Assembly: GCF_021390515.1 (NCBI RefSeq)
Contig: NZ_JAJUXI010000006.1
Span: forward strand, 124,001-188,000
Direction: 5' to 3'
DNA length: 64,000 nucleotides
DNA from: Dyadobacter sp. CY326
GTDB lineage: Bacteria; Bacteroidota; Bacteroidia; Cytophagales; Spirosomataceae
The stretch's first letter is position 1, and every line of letters begins with the position of its first letter. The notes under the pieces were generated by a model, which worked only from the letters and a program-made list of their open reading frames with translations, was not told the DNA's origin and did no database searches. Shown piece after piece: positions 55,004-63,974 of the stretch. The translations under genes were made by a program, and so were the position numbers.

Positions 55004-55813
55004 ATGAAAACAAGAAGTACGCAATCTGAAAAGGCTGATTTACTCAAAAAACTGCATTATAGTAAGCAGATGCTTGTTTTACCCAATATTTGGGATGCTG
55101 CGGGTGCTGCACTGCTTGAAGAAGCTGGTTATCATGCTGTTGCCACTGCTAGCGCGGCTATTGCGCGCGCCAATGGTTTCCAGGATGGTGAAAAAATGCC
55201 GTTCGAGCAGGCCCTGAATGTGATTACCCAGATCGTGAATGCGGTTGAAGTGCCAGTGACCGCTGATATTGAGTCGGGTTATGCGATGGATTGGTCCGAA
55301 CTGAAAAACAACATCCGCAAAGTGCTTGCAACGGGTGTTGCGGGAATTAACATTGAAGACAGTGACCCGAAAACCAATCAGCTGCTGCCAACAGAATGGC
55401 AGGTTGAACGCATCCGGTTAATCAGAAAAGTGGCTGAAAAAGCAGGCGTGCGACTGTTTATCAATGCCAGAACGGATGTTTTTCTAAAACCCAGTTCACT
55501 TTCAAATGAAGAAAAGCTGGAAGTCGCCTTGGAGCGTGGATGCGCTTATGCAGATGCAGGCGCGGACGGGATTTACCCGATTTTTGTCCAGGACGAAGCG
55601 GCCATTGCTGCGCTCGTCAATGAGTTTTCAGTTCCTGTAAACATATTAATAACGAAAGGAACGCCTGAGCTCCAAACGCTTCACAAACTGGGTGTGACCA
55701 GGGTAAGCTTCGGGCCGAATTTTCAAAAAGCAATGCTGTTAGCCATGAAAGCATCGTTGAAGCAAATGAAGGAAAATTTCAGGCACAGCCCCATTACAGG
55801 CTTGTTGACTTAA
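55004..55813 (+). CDS. Isocitrate lyase / PEP mutase superfamily protein
   Basis: A 269-residue TIM barrel of the ICL/PEPM superfamily. Conserved parts are LVLPNIWDAAGAALLEEAGY, VPVTADIESGYA and GINIEDSDPKTNQ, with FINARTDVF. The generic Bacteroidota members cleave or form C-C bonds of acids such as methylisocitrate or dimethylmalate, while other branches make or break C-P bonds (PEP mutase, phosphonopyruvate hydrolase). The ICL KKCGH motif is absent. It precedes the phosphonate cluster but a terminator separates them, so a role there is not proven. Confidence 0.85.
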   Translation: MKTRSTQSEKADLLKKLHYSKQMLVLPNIWDAAGAALLEEAGYHAVATASAAIARANGFQDGEKMPFEQALNVITQIVNAVEVPVTADIESGYAMDWSELKNNIRKVLATGVAGINIEDSDPKTNQLLPTEWQVERIRLIRKVAEKAGVRLFINARTDVFLKPSSLSNEEKLEVALERGCAYADAGADGIYPIFVQDEAAIAALVNEFSVPVNILITKGTPELQTLHKLGVTRVSFGPNFQKAMLLAMKASLKQMKENFRHSPITGLLT

Positions 55814-55837
55814 TATTCCGAACTGCTCAGCATGCGC

Positions 55838-55870
55838 AAACTCCCGGTCCATGAGCCGGGAGTTTTTGTT
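55838..55870 (+). terminator. Rho-independent terminator
   Basis: AAACTCCCGG (55838-55847), an eight-base loop, CCGGGAGTTT (55856-55865) and further T residues. Confidence 0.88.
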
Positions 55871-55936
55871 TTATCCAAAAAATAAAAATAACCTTGTAGC
55901 ATTATTTGAGGCAGCGCAATCATTTATTTCAGTGTC

Positions 55937-56512
55937 ATGCAGGAAGACATTCTTTTTCAGATCAGCAATAAATTAAAGGAAGTCAGGAAGAATAAGGGCG
56001 TTACTTTGCAGGAAATTGCGGATGAAGCCGGGGTGACCAAAAGCCTCGTTTCGCAGATTGAAAACAGCCGCACAATTCCTTCGCTTCCCGTTATGCTCGG
56101 GCTCATTAAGGCGCTGGACATTGATTTGAATGTGTTTTTCAAAGACATTATTTCCACTGCTCCGGGCGATAATGTGCTCATTCGCCGCAAAGAAGATTAT
56201 CAGCCTTTCACCAAAGAAAATGCGAAAGGCTTCTATTATCACCGCATTTTTAGCAAACAATTTAAGGATAACCACATTGACGTGGTCCTGCTCCGCCTCG
56301 AAAAAGACGCGAAACGTCCGATGGTGCGAACCAATGCTTATGAGTTCAAATATGTGCTCCAAGGCTCGGTTGAATATACAGTTGGGAAAAATAGATATGT
56401 CTTAAATCAGGGCGATTCCATGTTTTTCGATGCGAATGAGCTGCATAACCCCAAATGCGTCAACGGCGAGGAAGCATTGCTGCTCGTTATCTATTTCTTC
56501 AACGAGGCGTAA
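55937..56512 (+). CDS. XRE-family regulator with cupin sensor domain
   Basis: A 191-residue transcription factor. The HTH (about 12-66) reads RKNKGVTLQEIADEAGVTKS and continues LVSQIENSRTIPSLP. The cupin domain (about 110-190) has YEFKYVLQGSVEYTVG and GDSMFFDANELHNP. Such XRE-cupin proteins sense small acids or amines. It lies 207 bases before the phosphonatase-like gene on the same strand, so it probably regulates the cluster downstream. Confidence 0.9.
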   Translation: MQEDILFQISNKLKEVRKNKGVTLQEIADEAGVTKSLVSQIENSRTIPSLPVMLGLIKALDIDLNVFFKDIISTAPGDNVLIRRKEDYQPFTKENAKGFYYHRIFSKQFKDNHIDVVLLRLEKDAKRPMVRTNAYEFKYVLQGSVEYTVGKNRYVLNQGDSMFFDANELHNPKCVNGEEALLLVIYFFNEA

Positions 56513-56585
56513 CTTCCCCTTCGGTTTTGTCTAAATGTTAAATATTAATTAACATTTGCTTAACTTTATTTTTCACGCATATCGT

Positions 56586-56593
56586 TAGTTTTG
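56586..56593 (+). promoter_or_regulatory. Candidate -7 element for the phosphonate operon
   Basis: TAGTTTTG matches TAnnTTTG and is 126 bases before the hydrolase ATG. The nearest upstream TTTG is 27 bases away, too far for the consensus, as would be expected if an activator helps. Confidence 0.35.
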
Positions 56594-56719
56594 TGGCTTA
56601 ATTTAGACAATCAGGCAGCTAAATGCGCTTTTTGCAGCGTTTTCGGCCATTTACATATTGACAATCCGCGTAAATCCTCTATAATAAATTCAGTATTTGT
56701 TCACCAATTAATAAGCAAG

Positions 56720-57430
56720 ATGTTAATAGAACTGGTTGTTTTTGACATGGCAGGAACCACTGTTAAGGACAAAAATTTTGTAGGAATAGCGTTTCAACAA
56801 GCGATGAAGTCGCAGGGTTACGATATTGCCATCGAGGATGTGAATCCATTGATGGGATATGAGAAGCCGCTGGCTATCAGGATGATGCTGGAAACTTTTG
56901 AAGCGGATCAAACAAAGATCACAGATGTGCTCGTCGATGGCATTCACAAGCATTTCGTGGACGGAATGATCCAGTTTTACAGCACAACACAGGAAATCGA
57001 GCCGTTGCCGCATGTGGAAGAAACATTTGCAACATTGCGCGAAGCGGGTGTGAAAATCGCTTTGAACACGGGTTTTTCAAGAGACATTGCAGATGTGATC
57101 GTTAGCCGACTGGGCTGGGCAGACAAAATCGATTGTCTGGTTGCCAGCGACGAAGTGCCTGCCGGCCGTCCGCATCCGGATATGATCAATAAAATAAAGG
57201 CTGAACTGAATATTACATCAGCAAAACACATTGCGAAAGTCGGTGATACTGAGGTCGATATCAATGAAGGAATCAATGCAGGCTGTCAATATGTGATCGG
57301 GATTACAACGGGCGCATTCACGGCCGAGGAATTGCTTCCATACAAACCGACGCACATCATCGACGACATTGCGGACGTGATCGCGATCATTTCAGAGAGT
57401 CCGGCTTATGCTGGCGACATTCATAAATAG
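56720..57430 (+). CDS. Phosphonatase-like HAD hydrolase (PhnX-like)
   Basis: A 236-residue HAD-superfamily enzyme of the group closest to phosphonoacetaldehyde hydrolase (TIGR03351-like). The N-terminal motif is FDMAGTTVKD, with nucleophile Asp9 and the phosphonatase-type Ala-Gly in place of the general HAD pattern. A cap-domain Lys49 in MGYEKPLAIR corresponds in position to the Schiff-base lysine of PhnX. AGRPHPDM (Arg for the usual Lys) and GDTEVDINEG complete the site. It probably releases phosphate from phosphonoacetaldehyde or a hydroxy analogue. ATG at 56720 is chosen; an upstream in-frame start at 56591 would include the promoter region. Confidence 0.88.
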   Translation: MLIELVVFDMAGTTVKDKNFVGIAFQQAMKSQGYDIAIEDVNPLMGYEKPLAIRMMLETFEADQTKITDVLVDGIHKHFVDGMIQFYSTTQEIEPLPHVEETFATLREAGVKIALNTGFSRDIADVIVSRLGWADKIDCLVASDEVPAGRPHPDMINKIKAELNITSAKHIAKVGDTEVDINEGINAGCQYVIGITTGAFTAEELLPYKPTHIIDDIADVIAIISESPAYAGDIHK

Positions 57431-57451
57431 CAAATTTTAACAGCACTAGGC

Positions 57452-58582
57452 ATGAGTAAATCTGCTATTGTTATTGGAGCAGGCATTGTTGGATTGGCCA
57501 CGGCAAGGGCTTTGGTGTCAAGAGGTTATCAGGTTACAGTCATTGAGCGTTCGTCCAAAGCGGTTGGCGCGTCCATCCGGAATTTTGGAATGGTGTGGCC
57601 CATCGGCCAGCCGGAAGGGACATTATATAACAGGGCATTAAAGGCCAAAAGCATCTGGAAAGAGGTTTTGACAGAGGCCAAATGCTGGTTTCACGAAGGC
57701 GGAAGCTTGCACATGGCTTACCAAAATGACGAACTGGAAGTCATCAAGCAGTTTGTAGAAGTGAGCAGTTACCGGCCTGTGAAAGTGCTGAATGCTGCTG
57801 AAACTTTGGCAAAATCGCCTGCGGTGAATGGAAATGGCTTGTTAGGCTCATTGTTTTCGGCGGACGAAATGATCGTCGATCCGAGGGAAGCGATTGCGGG
57901 CGTTGCGCGCTATTTGCAGGAAAAGTGGCAAGTTATTTTTCATTGGGACACAGCTATTTCCCAGATCAATTATCCCAATGTAACATCGGGCACGAGAAGC
58001 TGGGCTGCGGATGAAATCTTCGTTTGCAGCGGTCAGGATTTCGAAACATTGTATCCAGCTGAATTCGCAGCAGCGCCTTTGACCAAATGTAAATTGCAAA
58101 TGCTCCGCCTCGAAGCGCAGCCCAATGATTGGAAGATCGGGCCGGCATTATGCGGCGGGCTTTCGCTGATCCATTATGACGGTTTCAAAGCCGCGCCTTC
58201 GTTGGCCGGTTTGAAGGCAAGATATCAGTTAGAATACAGCGAACAGCTCAAATGGGGCATTCACGTGATGGCCTCTCAAAACGGTCTGGGTGAAATTACA
58301 GTCGGCGATTCGCACGAATATGCGCTGACATTTGATCCGTTTGATCGAGAATTTATAAACAAAATGATCCTGGATTATCTGGGCACATTTGCGCAGTTCA
58401 AATCGCCCGCGGTTTCGTCGACCTGGAACGGGATCTATCCAAAAATGACCAATGGCAAAACTGAAATTGTATTGAAGCCGGAACAAGGCGTAACGATCAT
58501 CAACGGACTCGGCGGAGCGGGCATGTCGCTCTCTTTCGGCCTTTGCGATGAGGTGATCAGCGGAACTTACAATGCATCCTAA
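57452..58582 (+). CDS. FAD-dependent aminophosphonate oxidoreductase-like (TIGR03364 type)
   Basis: A 376-residue DAO-family flavoenzyme. The FAD motif is IGAGIVGLATARALVSRGYQ, and SIRNFGMVWPIGQPEGTLYN is characteristic of the TIGR03364 group, which co-occurs with phosphonatase-like hydrolases and includes PbfD-type enzymes that oxidise aminoethylphosphonate derivatives to phosphonoacetaldehyde. The C-terminus has NGLGGAGMSLSFGL. It is 21 bases after the hydrolase gene and supplies its probable substrate. Confidence 0.87.
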   Translation: MSKSAIVIGAGIVGLATARALVSRGYQVTVIERSSKAVGASIRNFGMVWPIGQPEGTLYNRALKAKSIWKEVLTEAKCWFHEGGSLHMAYQNDELEVIKQFVEVSSYRPVKVLNAAETLAKSPAVNGNGLLGSLFSADEMIVDPREAIAGVARYLQEKWQVIFHWDTAISQINYPNVTSGTRSWAADEIFVCSGQDFETLYPAEFAAAPLTKCKLQMLRLEAQPNDWKIGPALCGGLSLIHYDGFKAAPSLAGLKARYQLEYSEQLKWGIHVMASQNGLGEITVGDSHEYALTFDPFDREFINKMILDYLGTFAQFKSPAVSSTWNGIYPKMTNGKTEIVLKPEQGVTIINGLGGAGMSLSFGLCDEVISGTYNAS

Positions 58583-58593
58583 ACCCTTAATAT

Positions 58594-59535
58594 ATGTTGC
58601 TCAGATTTTCACTTCTCTTATCATTTGCGGCGTTTTCCAGCATTTGTTTTGGTCAAAAAGACAGGCCAAAAGGCATTGAACACGTGATTATTATCGGCGT
58701 CGACGGGCTTAGTCCGGATGGGATTAACAAGGGGAAATCGCCCGTGCTGCACGATATGATCGCCAACGGCAGCGTCAAATGGAATGTGCGCACCGTGCTC
58801 ACTTCCGCCAGCAGCCAGAACTGGGCTTCGATGATCATGGGTGCGGGACCTGAGCAACATGGCATTATTAACAATGACTGGGAGCTCGACAAACACACTT
58901 TGCCGCCGATTGTGCAGGAAAAGGACGGACGATTTCCAACGATTTTCAGTATATTTCACAGAGCGAATCCGAAGGCTGAAATCGGCGTTGTGTATCATTG
59001 GGATGGTTTTGGGAGGTTATTTCAAAAAGATGCCGTCAATTACGACAAGCGTTTTGGAACAGAAGATTCAACCGCAACCGATTTTATCAACTATATCAAA
59101 ACCAAAAAACCTGCATTGGGTTTCGTGCACTTTGACCATGTGGACCATGCCGGACATCACGGCGGCCACGGCTCGGACGAATATTATCAGTCTGTCGCCA
59201 AAGCTGATTCGATCATTGGGAAGATCCTTTCTGGCCTGAAAGACGCTGGCATAATGGACAAAACATTGGTCATTGTGTGGGCGGATCATGGCGGAGTGGG
59301 CAAAGGTCACGGCGGCGCAACGCCTCAGGAAGCTGAAATTGCCGGGATCTTTTATGGTAAGGATGTGAAAAAAGGTTATAAGATCGAGCAGGAAGTTTAC
59401 ACTTATGACCTTGCATCGACGATTGCATTTGTGTTAGGCGTTCAGCAACCCTACGCCTGGATCGGCCGACCGGTGAAACCTGCTTTTGAAGGTTTGAAAG
59501 AGCCGGAAAATCTTTGGAAAGGAGAAAGTAAATGA
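58594..59535 (+). CDS. Exported alkaline-phosphatase-superfamily phosphodiesterase-like protein
   Basis: A 313-residue exported enzyme (signal LLRFSLLLSFAAFSSICFG). The metal sites are seen in IIIGVDGLSPDG, HFDHVDHAGHHGGHG and WADHGGVGKGHGG; the candidate nucleophile Ser/Thr is in TSASSQNWASMIMG. It resembles ENPP-type nucleotide pyrophosphatases and, more distantly, phosphonoacetate hydrolase PhnA. In this operon it could free an aminophosphonate from a diester, such as a phosphonolipid or phosphonoglycan, in the periplasm. This is inference from location and family. Its stop overlaps the next start by four bases (ATGA). Confidence 0.85.
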   Translation: MLLRFSLLLSFAAFSSICFGQKDRPKGIEHVIIIGVDGLSPDGINKGKSPVLHDMIANGSVKWNVRTVLTSASSQNWASMIMGAGPEQHGIINNDWELDKHTLPPIVQEKDGRFPTIFSIFHRANPKAEIGVVYHWDGFGRLFQKDAVNYDKRFGTEDSTATDFINYIKTKKPALGFVHFDHVDHAGHHGGHGSDEYYQSVAKADSIIGKILSGLKDAGIMDKTLVIVWADHGGVGKGHGGATPQEAEIAGIFYGKDVKKGYKIEQEVYTYDLASTIAFVLGVQQPYAWIGRPVKPAFEGLKEPENLWKGESK

Positions 59536-60887
59536 CCACGCACAACAGAACCGAGGGAGACATTAACTTATCCGACGCGCGCCGGGAATGGTATGCCGTG
59601 ATGAGCGATCCGGAAACGGTTGCTTATCTGGAAGAAGATGCGGAATATTTCCTGCATCAGTCTTTGTCAACGCCTTGTCTGGATGTGCTGGCTTCGTGTG
59701 AAGGCATTTATTTAACTGACATTCAAGGCAAACGTTACATGGATTTCCATGGAAATAATGTGCATCAGCTCGGTTATAAGAATCCATTTATCATTGAAAA
59801 AATAAAAGAGCAGCTGGATATTCTGCCCTTTTCGCCCAGACGTTACACCAATGTTCCCGCCATTGAGCTTGCTAAAACGCTGGGAAATTTGCTTCCCGGA
59901 GACCTTAACCGCGTACTTTTTGCTCCCGGCGGCACTTCGGCGATTAGTATGGCGCTTAAATTGGCCAGAATTGTGACCGGAAAACATAAAGTCGTTTCGC
60001 TTTGGGACTCATTTCACGGCGCTTCGCTGGATGCTATTTCAGCTGGCGGTGAGCTCGATTTTCGAAAGGATATGGGTCCGCTTATGCCTGGCGTTGAGCG
60101 CATCCCGCCGCCTATGACTTACCGCGGACCATTTTCCGCATCAGGCCATGGTGACCTGCCTTATGCAGATTATCTGGAATATGTGATTGAAAAAGAAGGC
60201 GACATAGGGGCTTTTTTAATTGAAACTATAAGAAATACCGACGTTCAGATTCCTTCGCAGGCTTACTGGAACAGAGTGCGCGAAATATGCACAAAGCATA
60301 AAGTTCTGCTAATCCTGGACGAGATCCCGATTGCATTTGGGCGGACAGGAAAAATGTTTGCATTTGAACATTATAACATTGAACCGGACATTATTTGTCT
60401 GGGAAAAGGCCTGGGCGGAGGCGTGATGCCAATGGCCGCCATTGTTGCGCGTGAGTCGTATAATGTTGCCCAAAGTGTTTCGCTGGGGCATTTTACACAT
60501 GAGAAAAGTCCGCTGGGGAGCGTGGCCGCATTGGCAATGCTCGACTATATGGAGCAAAATCAGATCCTCGAAAAAGTGCAGGAAGATGCCGTTTTCATGG
60601 CAGCTGAGCTACAAAAACTACAAGATAAATTTTCATTGATCGGAGACGTAAGAGGCGTTGGATTATTGTGGGGAATTGAGTTAGTAAGAAGCAAAGACAC
60701 CAAGGAAAAAGCCGTAAAGGAAGCAGAAATTGTGATGTATGAGTGCCTCAAAAATGGTTTGAGTTTCAAAGTTTCGCAAGGAAATGTGCTGCAATTGTCA
60801 CCGCCGCTGATCATTAGTCGCGAGCAGTTGCGCGAAGCCTTGGGAATTCTTGAAAACGCCCTTGAGAAAGCCTCCGTCTTTGTGTAA
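59532..60887 (+). CDS. pbfA: PbfA-like PLP ammonia-lyase / class III aminotransferase fold
   Basis: A 451-residue class III aminotransferase-fold enzyme. The segments YMDFHGNNVHQLGYKNP, FSPRRYTNVPAIELAK and WDSFHGASLDAISAGG closely resemble what I know of (R)-1-hydroxy-2-aminoethylphosphonate ammonia-lyase (PbfA), which forms phosphonoacetaldehyde and ammonia. PLP-binding Asp is in LILDEIPIAFGRTGK and the PLP Lys in CLGKGLGGGVMP. The neighbours (PhnX-like hydrolase, TIGR03364 oxidoreductase) support the assignment over a generic aspartate/ornithine aminotransferase. Confidence 0.85.
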   Translation: MTTHNRTEGDINLSDARREWYAVMSDPETVAYLEEDAEYFLHQSLSTPCLDVLASCEGIYLTDIQGKRYMDFHGNNVHQLGYKNPFIIEKIKEQLDILPFSPRRYTNVPAIELAKTLGNLLPGDLNRVLFAPGGTSAISMALKLARIVTGKHKVVSLWDSFHGASLDAISAGGELDFRKDMGPLMPGVERIPPPMTYRGPFSASGHGDLPYADYLEYVIEKEGDIGAFLIETIRNTDVQIPSQAYWNRVREICTKHKVLLILDEIPIAFGRTGKMFAFEHYNIEPDIICLGKGLGGGVMPMAAIVARESYNVAQSVSLGHFTHEKSPLGSVAALAMLDYMEQNQILEKVQEDAVFMAAELQKLQDKFSLIGDVRGVGLLWGIELVRSKDTKEKAVKEAEIVMYECLKNGLSFKVSQGNVLQLSPPLIISREQLREALGILENALEKASVFV

Positions 60888-60905
60888 TTCATAAAAACCG
60901 GTGAT

Positions 60906-62207
60906 ATGCGTTTACAAAAAGCATTGCAGCGTTCCAACGCGCTGTTCATTGCCTGGGCCGTCATTGCCTCATTTGGAGCTTATTTTTGCATGTATGCCTT
61001 CCGAAAACCCTTCAATGCGGGTCTTTATCAGGGACTTGAACTGGGCGATGTCAGCTACAAAGCAGTCCTGATCATTGCGCAGGTTGCGGGTTACACGCTT
61101 TCCAAATTTGCGGGCATTAAGGTCATTTCAGAGTTGAAGCACAGCTCCCGGATCAAGCTTATTCTTTCTTTAATCCTTATTGCTGAAATCGCATTGCTTT
61201 TCTTCGGACTTGTTCCTTACCCTTACAATTTTATCTTCCTGTTTATCAATGGCCTGCCCCTGGGCATGGTTTATGGCGTTGTTTTCAGCTTTCTGGAAGG
61301 GCGCAGGTTTACGGAAATGCTTGCTATGGGGCTGAATATCAGTGTTGTGGTGGCTTCCGGGATCTTGAAAACCATTTACATTGAACTCCACACCATGCTT
61401 CCAGGCATTTCGGAATTCTGGATGCCGGTGTTTATGGGCGCATTGTTCCTGCCGTTTTTCTGCTTTTTTGTATGGATGCTTTCGGTTATTCCAAAACCCA
61501 CGCAGGAAGACATTCAGCTGCGTACCGAGCGGAAGCCGATGACGAGAGAGGATAAGCGAGTTGTTATGGCGCAATTTGGCTTTCCGATCGTTTGTCTGGT
61601 CGTTTTCTACGCAACGCTTGTCGTATTGCGCGATTTCAGGGACAATTTTACCATTGAAATATGGAACGAGATCGATGCAAATTGGGGAAGCAGCGTTTTC
61701 ACGACAACGGAAATGATCACCGGAGTTGTGGTGCTCGTGATTATCGGCAGTCTGGCTTTTGTACGGGACAACGTCAAGGGTTTCCGCCTTACCAACCTGA
61801 TCCTGTTCTCCTCTATTTTCCTGATGGGCGCTGGGACTTTCCTGTTTCAGCAAGGGAAAATCAATGGCTTTTACTGGATGCTGATGGTCGGATTGGGGAC
61901 ATTTTTGGCTTACACCATTTTGCAAACAGTTGTTTTTGAGCGGATGATCGCGCTTTTCAGGATGAAAGCCAATGCTGGTTTCTTCGTTTATATCTGCGAA
62001 AGCATTGGTTATCTTGGAAGTGTAGCGCTGCTGCTTTACAAGGAGTTTTTCATGAAGGACCTCAGCTGGTCCAAAGTGCTGATGCAGTTTACCTATATTC
62101 AATTTTTCCTCGGCTTTGTGCTCCTCGCATTCAGCAATATTTATCTTGAAAAAATCAGGACATCGCGCGAGCAGAAAGCAGACGATTCGAGCCTGGCCGC
62201 TGCCTGA
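60906..62207 (+). CDS. DUF5690 MFS-like transporter, putative aminophosphonate permease
   Basis: A 433-residue membrane protein with 12 predicted helices. The opening FGAYFCMYAFRKPFNAGLYQ recalls the sugar-phosphate/organophosphate antiporters (UhpT/GlpT), whose loops often contain such YxxRxxF patterns. I assign it to DUF5690. It is the last gene of the phosphonate operon, 18 bases after the PbfA-like gene, and no PhnCDE-type ABC transporter is present. The inference is that it imports the phosphonate substrate. A terminator follows. Confidence 0.8.
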   Translation: MRLQKALQRSNALFIAWAVIASFGAYFCMYAFRKPFNAGLYQGLELGDVSYKAVLIIAQVAGYTLSKFAGIKVISELKHSSRIKLILSLILIAEIALLFFGLVPYPYNFIFLFINGLPLGMVYGVVFSFLEGRRFTEMLAMGLNISVVVASGILKTIYIELHTMLPGISEFWMPVFMGALFLPFFCFFVWMLSVIPKPTQEDIQLRTERKPMTREDKRVVMAQFGFPIVCLVVFYATLVVLRDFRDNFTIEIWNEIDANWGSSVFTTTEMITGVVVLVIIGSLAFVRDNVKGFRLTNLILFSSIFLMGAGTFLFQQGKINGFYWMLMVGLGTFLAYTILQTVVFERMIALFRMKANAGFFVYICESIGYLGSVALLLYKEFFMKDLSWSKVLMQFTYIQFFLGFVLLAFSNIYLEKIRTSREQKADDSSLAAA

Positions 62208-62241
62208 TTTCGGAAACTGCTTTTCAAAAGACACAAAAAAA

Positions 62242-62261
62242 GGAGAACTAAGTGGTTCTCC
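62242..62261. terminator. Bidirectional hairpin terminator
   Basis: GGAGAAC (62242-62248), loop, GTTCTCC (62255-62261), flanked by an A run on the left and CTTTT on the right, between convergent genes. Confidence 0.75.
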
Positions 62262-62300
62262 CTTTTAATCTCAATTTCACCTTAATAACTGACTCTCTAA

Positions 62301-62525
62301 CTATTTTGCAACTTTAAGCTCAACGATTGAAGCTTTTTGTGCCGGCGTGTATTTGGCGTAATCATTGCTCGCTTTTTCACGTTGTGGAGCTGGCGTTTCA
62401 ATGGGCTGAGCCGATGCGGGTAATGTGTTTGGTGCTGCTACTTTTGTTTTATCTTCTATGTTAGCAAATGCGAAAGTAGTGCTGAGCGCCATGGCGCAAA
62501 CGAATGTTGTGATTGAATTTTTCAT
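62301..62525 (-). CDS. Small secreted protein, unknown function
   Basis: A 74-residue protein with a signal peptide (SITTFVCAMALSTTFAFA) and a short mature part rich in Ala, Pro, Lys and Thr (AKYTPAQKASIVELKVAK at the end). I do not recognise it. A TACATTTG -7-like element is on the minus strand at 62570-62577, about 45 bases upstream, supporting expression. No interaction partner is evident. Confidence 0.6.
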   Translation of the reverse strand: MKNSITTFVCAMALSTTFAFANIEDKTKVAAPNTLPASAQPIETPAPQREKASNDYAKYTPAQKASIVELKVAK

Positions 62526-62792
62526 AGCTAAATCTTTTTTAAATCTTGTGTTTGTCTTATTTGACTGTGCAAATGTAAGCCAATGATATTATTGAACATA
62601 GGATTTTTTCACTAAATGAGCTAATGGTAATATGAGTGGTTCTAATTGATGATGAGTTATTTAACGACATTTGTCAGTTTGCAATAATATTAATTAGCGC
62701 TATTTGGATGAAAAATTTGATTCGTATTTAACATTGGAATAATGCAATAATCTTGATATTCTTAGAAAATAAATTTTCCCTAAATTGGGTGC

Positions 62793-63974
62793 ATGGCAAA
62801 ACTTATCAATCTCAGGTCATTCAAAGAGTTTGTTCAATCCGGATCAGCTGGTGGCATTATCCTCATTATTTGCGTGATCGTTTCACTGATCATTGCAAAC
62901 ACAAGCGCAGGGCCGGGATTGGAAGCTTTGCTGGGCACTAATCTGGGTTATAGTTTCAAAGATATTCATCTCGAATATTCCTTGCTGATCTGGATCAATG
63001 ATGGCTTAATGGCGATCTTTTTCCTGATGGTCGGATTGGAGATAAAACGGGAATTGGTTGAAGGGGAATTGTCGTCATTGAAGAAAGCTGCGCTGCCGAT
63101 TTTTGCCGCGCTTGGCGGTGTGATCGTTCCGGCGGTGATATTTTCCGCATTCAATAAAAACACGGAAACGGCTGGCGGGTGGGGAATTCCCATGGCGACG
63201 GACATTGCTTTTGCCATTGCGATCATTACCATGTTGGGTAAAAAAGTGCCTGCCTCACTCAAAATTTTCCTCGCCGCGCTTGCTATTGTTGACGATCTGA
63301 TGGCGATTCTCGTCATTGCTATTTTTTATTCTTCGGAGCTGCATTACACTTATCTGCTTTATGCGGGAGGGATTTTCATAGTGTTGTTAATGCTCAATAA
63401 ATTAGGCGTCAAGCATTTGGCCGCCTATCTCATTCCAGGCGTTTTTATTTGGTATTTTATTCACCACTCTGGCGTTCATGCAACCATCGCGGGTGTGCTC
63501 ACTGCTTTCGCCATTCCCACCACGCCCGATGCGACTGAATCACCATTGGAGAAGCTTGAACACATCCTGGTTAATCCGGTTAACTATTTGATTATGCCCA
63601 TTTTTGCATTGGCCAATACTAACATCAGATTTGAAGATGGCATGATTGCAGGCCTGACAACACCATTGGGTCTGGGGATCATTCTGGGATTGGTTGTTGG
63701 AAAACCTGTTGGAATCACTGCACTTTCGTGGCTGTCGGTGAAGCTGGGCATTAGCGCAAAGCCTGATGGGGCCGACTGGCTTCATATTATTGGCGTTGGC
63801 ATGCTGGGAGGGATCGGCTTTACCATGTCGGTTTTCATTGCATTGTTGTCATTTGCTGGACATGACGACATTCTTTCAGAAGCGAAGTTTTCTATTCTTA
63901 CCGGGTCTGTTTTGTCAGGATTATTAGGCTGCGCAATGCTGAGCTGGGTCAGCAAGCAAAGGGTGCGCGCATAA
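62793..63974 (+). CDS. nhaA: Na+/H+ antiporter NhaA
   Basis: A 393-residue inner-membrane antiporter that exchanges sodium for protons and maintains pH and salt balance. About 12 helices; the family signatures are WINDGLMAIFFLMVGLEIKR and the ion-binding pair of Asp in ALAIVDDLMAILVIA, with MATDIAFAIAIITMLG before it. Complete at both ends. The region 62526-62792 upstream has no gene. Confidence 0.97.
   Translation: MAKLINLRSFKEFVQSGSAGGIILIICVIVSLIIANTSAGPGLEALLGTNLGYSFKDIHLEYSLLIWINDGLMAIFFLMVGLEIKRELVEGELSSLKKAALPIFAALGGVIVPAVIFSAFNKNTETAGGWGIPMATDIAFAIAIITMLGKKVPASLKIFLAALAIVDDLMAILVIAIFYSSELHYTYLLYAGGIFIVLLMLNKLGVKHLAAYLIPGVFIWYFIHHSGVHATIAGVLTAFAIPTTPDATESPLEKLEHILVNPVNYLIMPIFALANTNIRFEDGMIAGLTTPLGLGIILGLVVGKPVGITALSWLSVKLGISAKPDGADWLHIIGVGMLGGIGFTMSVFIALLSFAGHDDILSEAKFSILTGSVLSGLLGCAMLSWVSKQRVRA

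Noticed and set aside
55004..55813. Calling the ICL/PEP-mutase protein a phosphonopyruvate hydrolase
   Set aside because: A terminator separates it from the phosphonate operon and I see no C-P-specific residue pattern; generic superfamily naming is safer.
61170..62234. A 354-codon open frame on the minus strand across the DUF5690 gene
   Set aside because: It is antisense to a clear membrane protein; its translation is His/Lys-rich without any family motif or start context.
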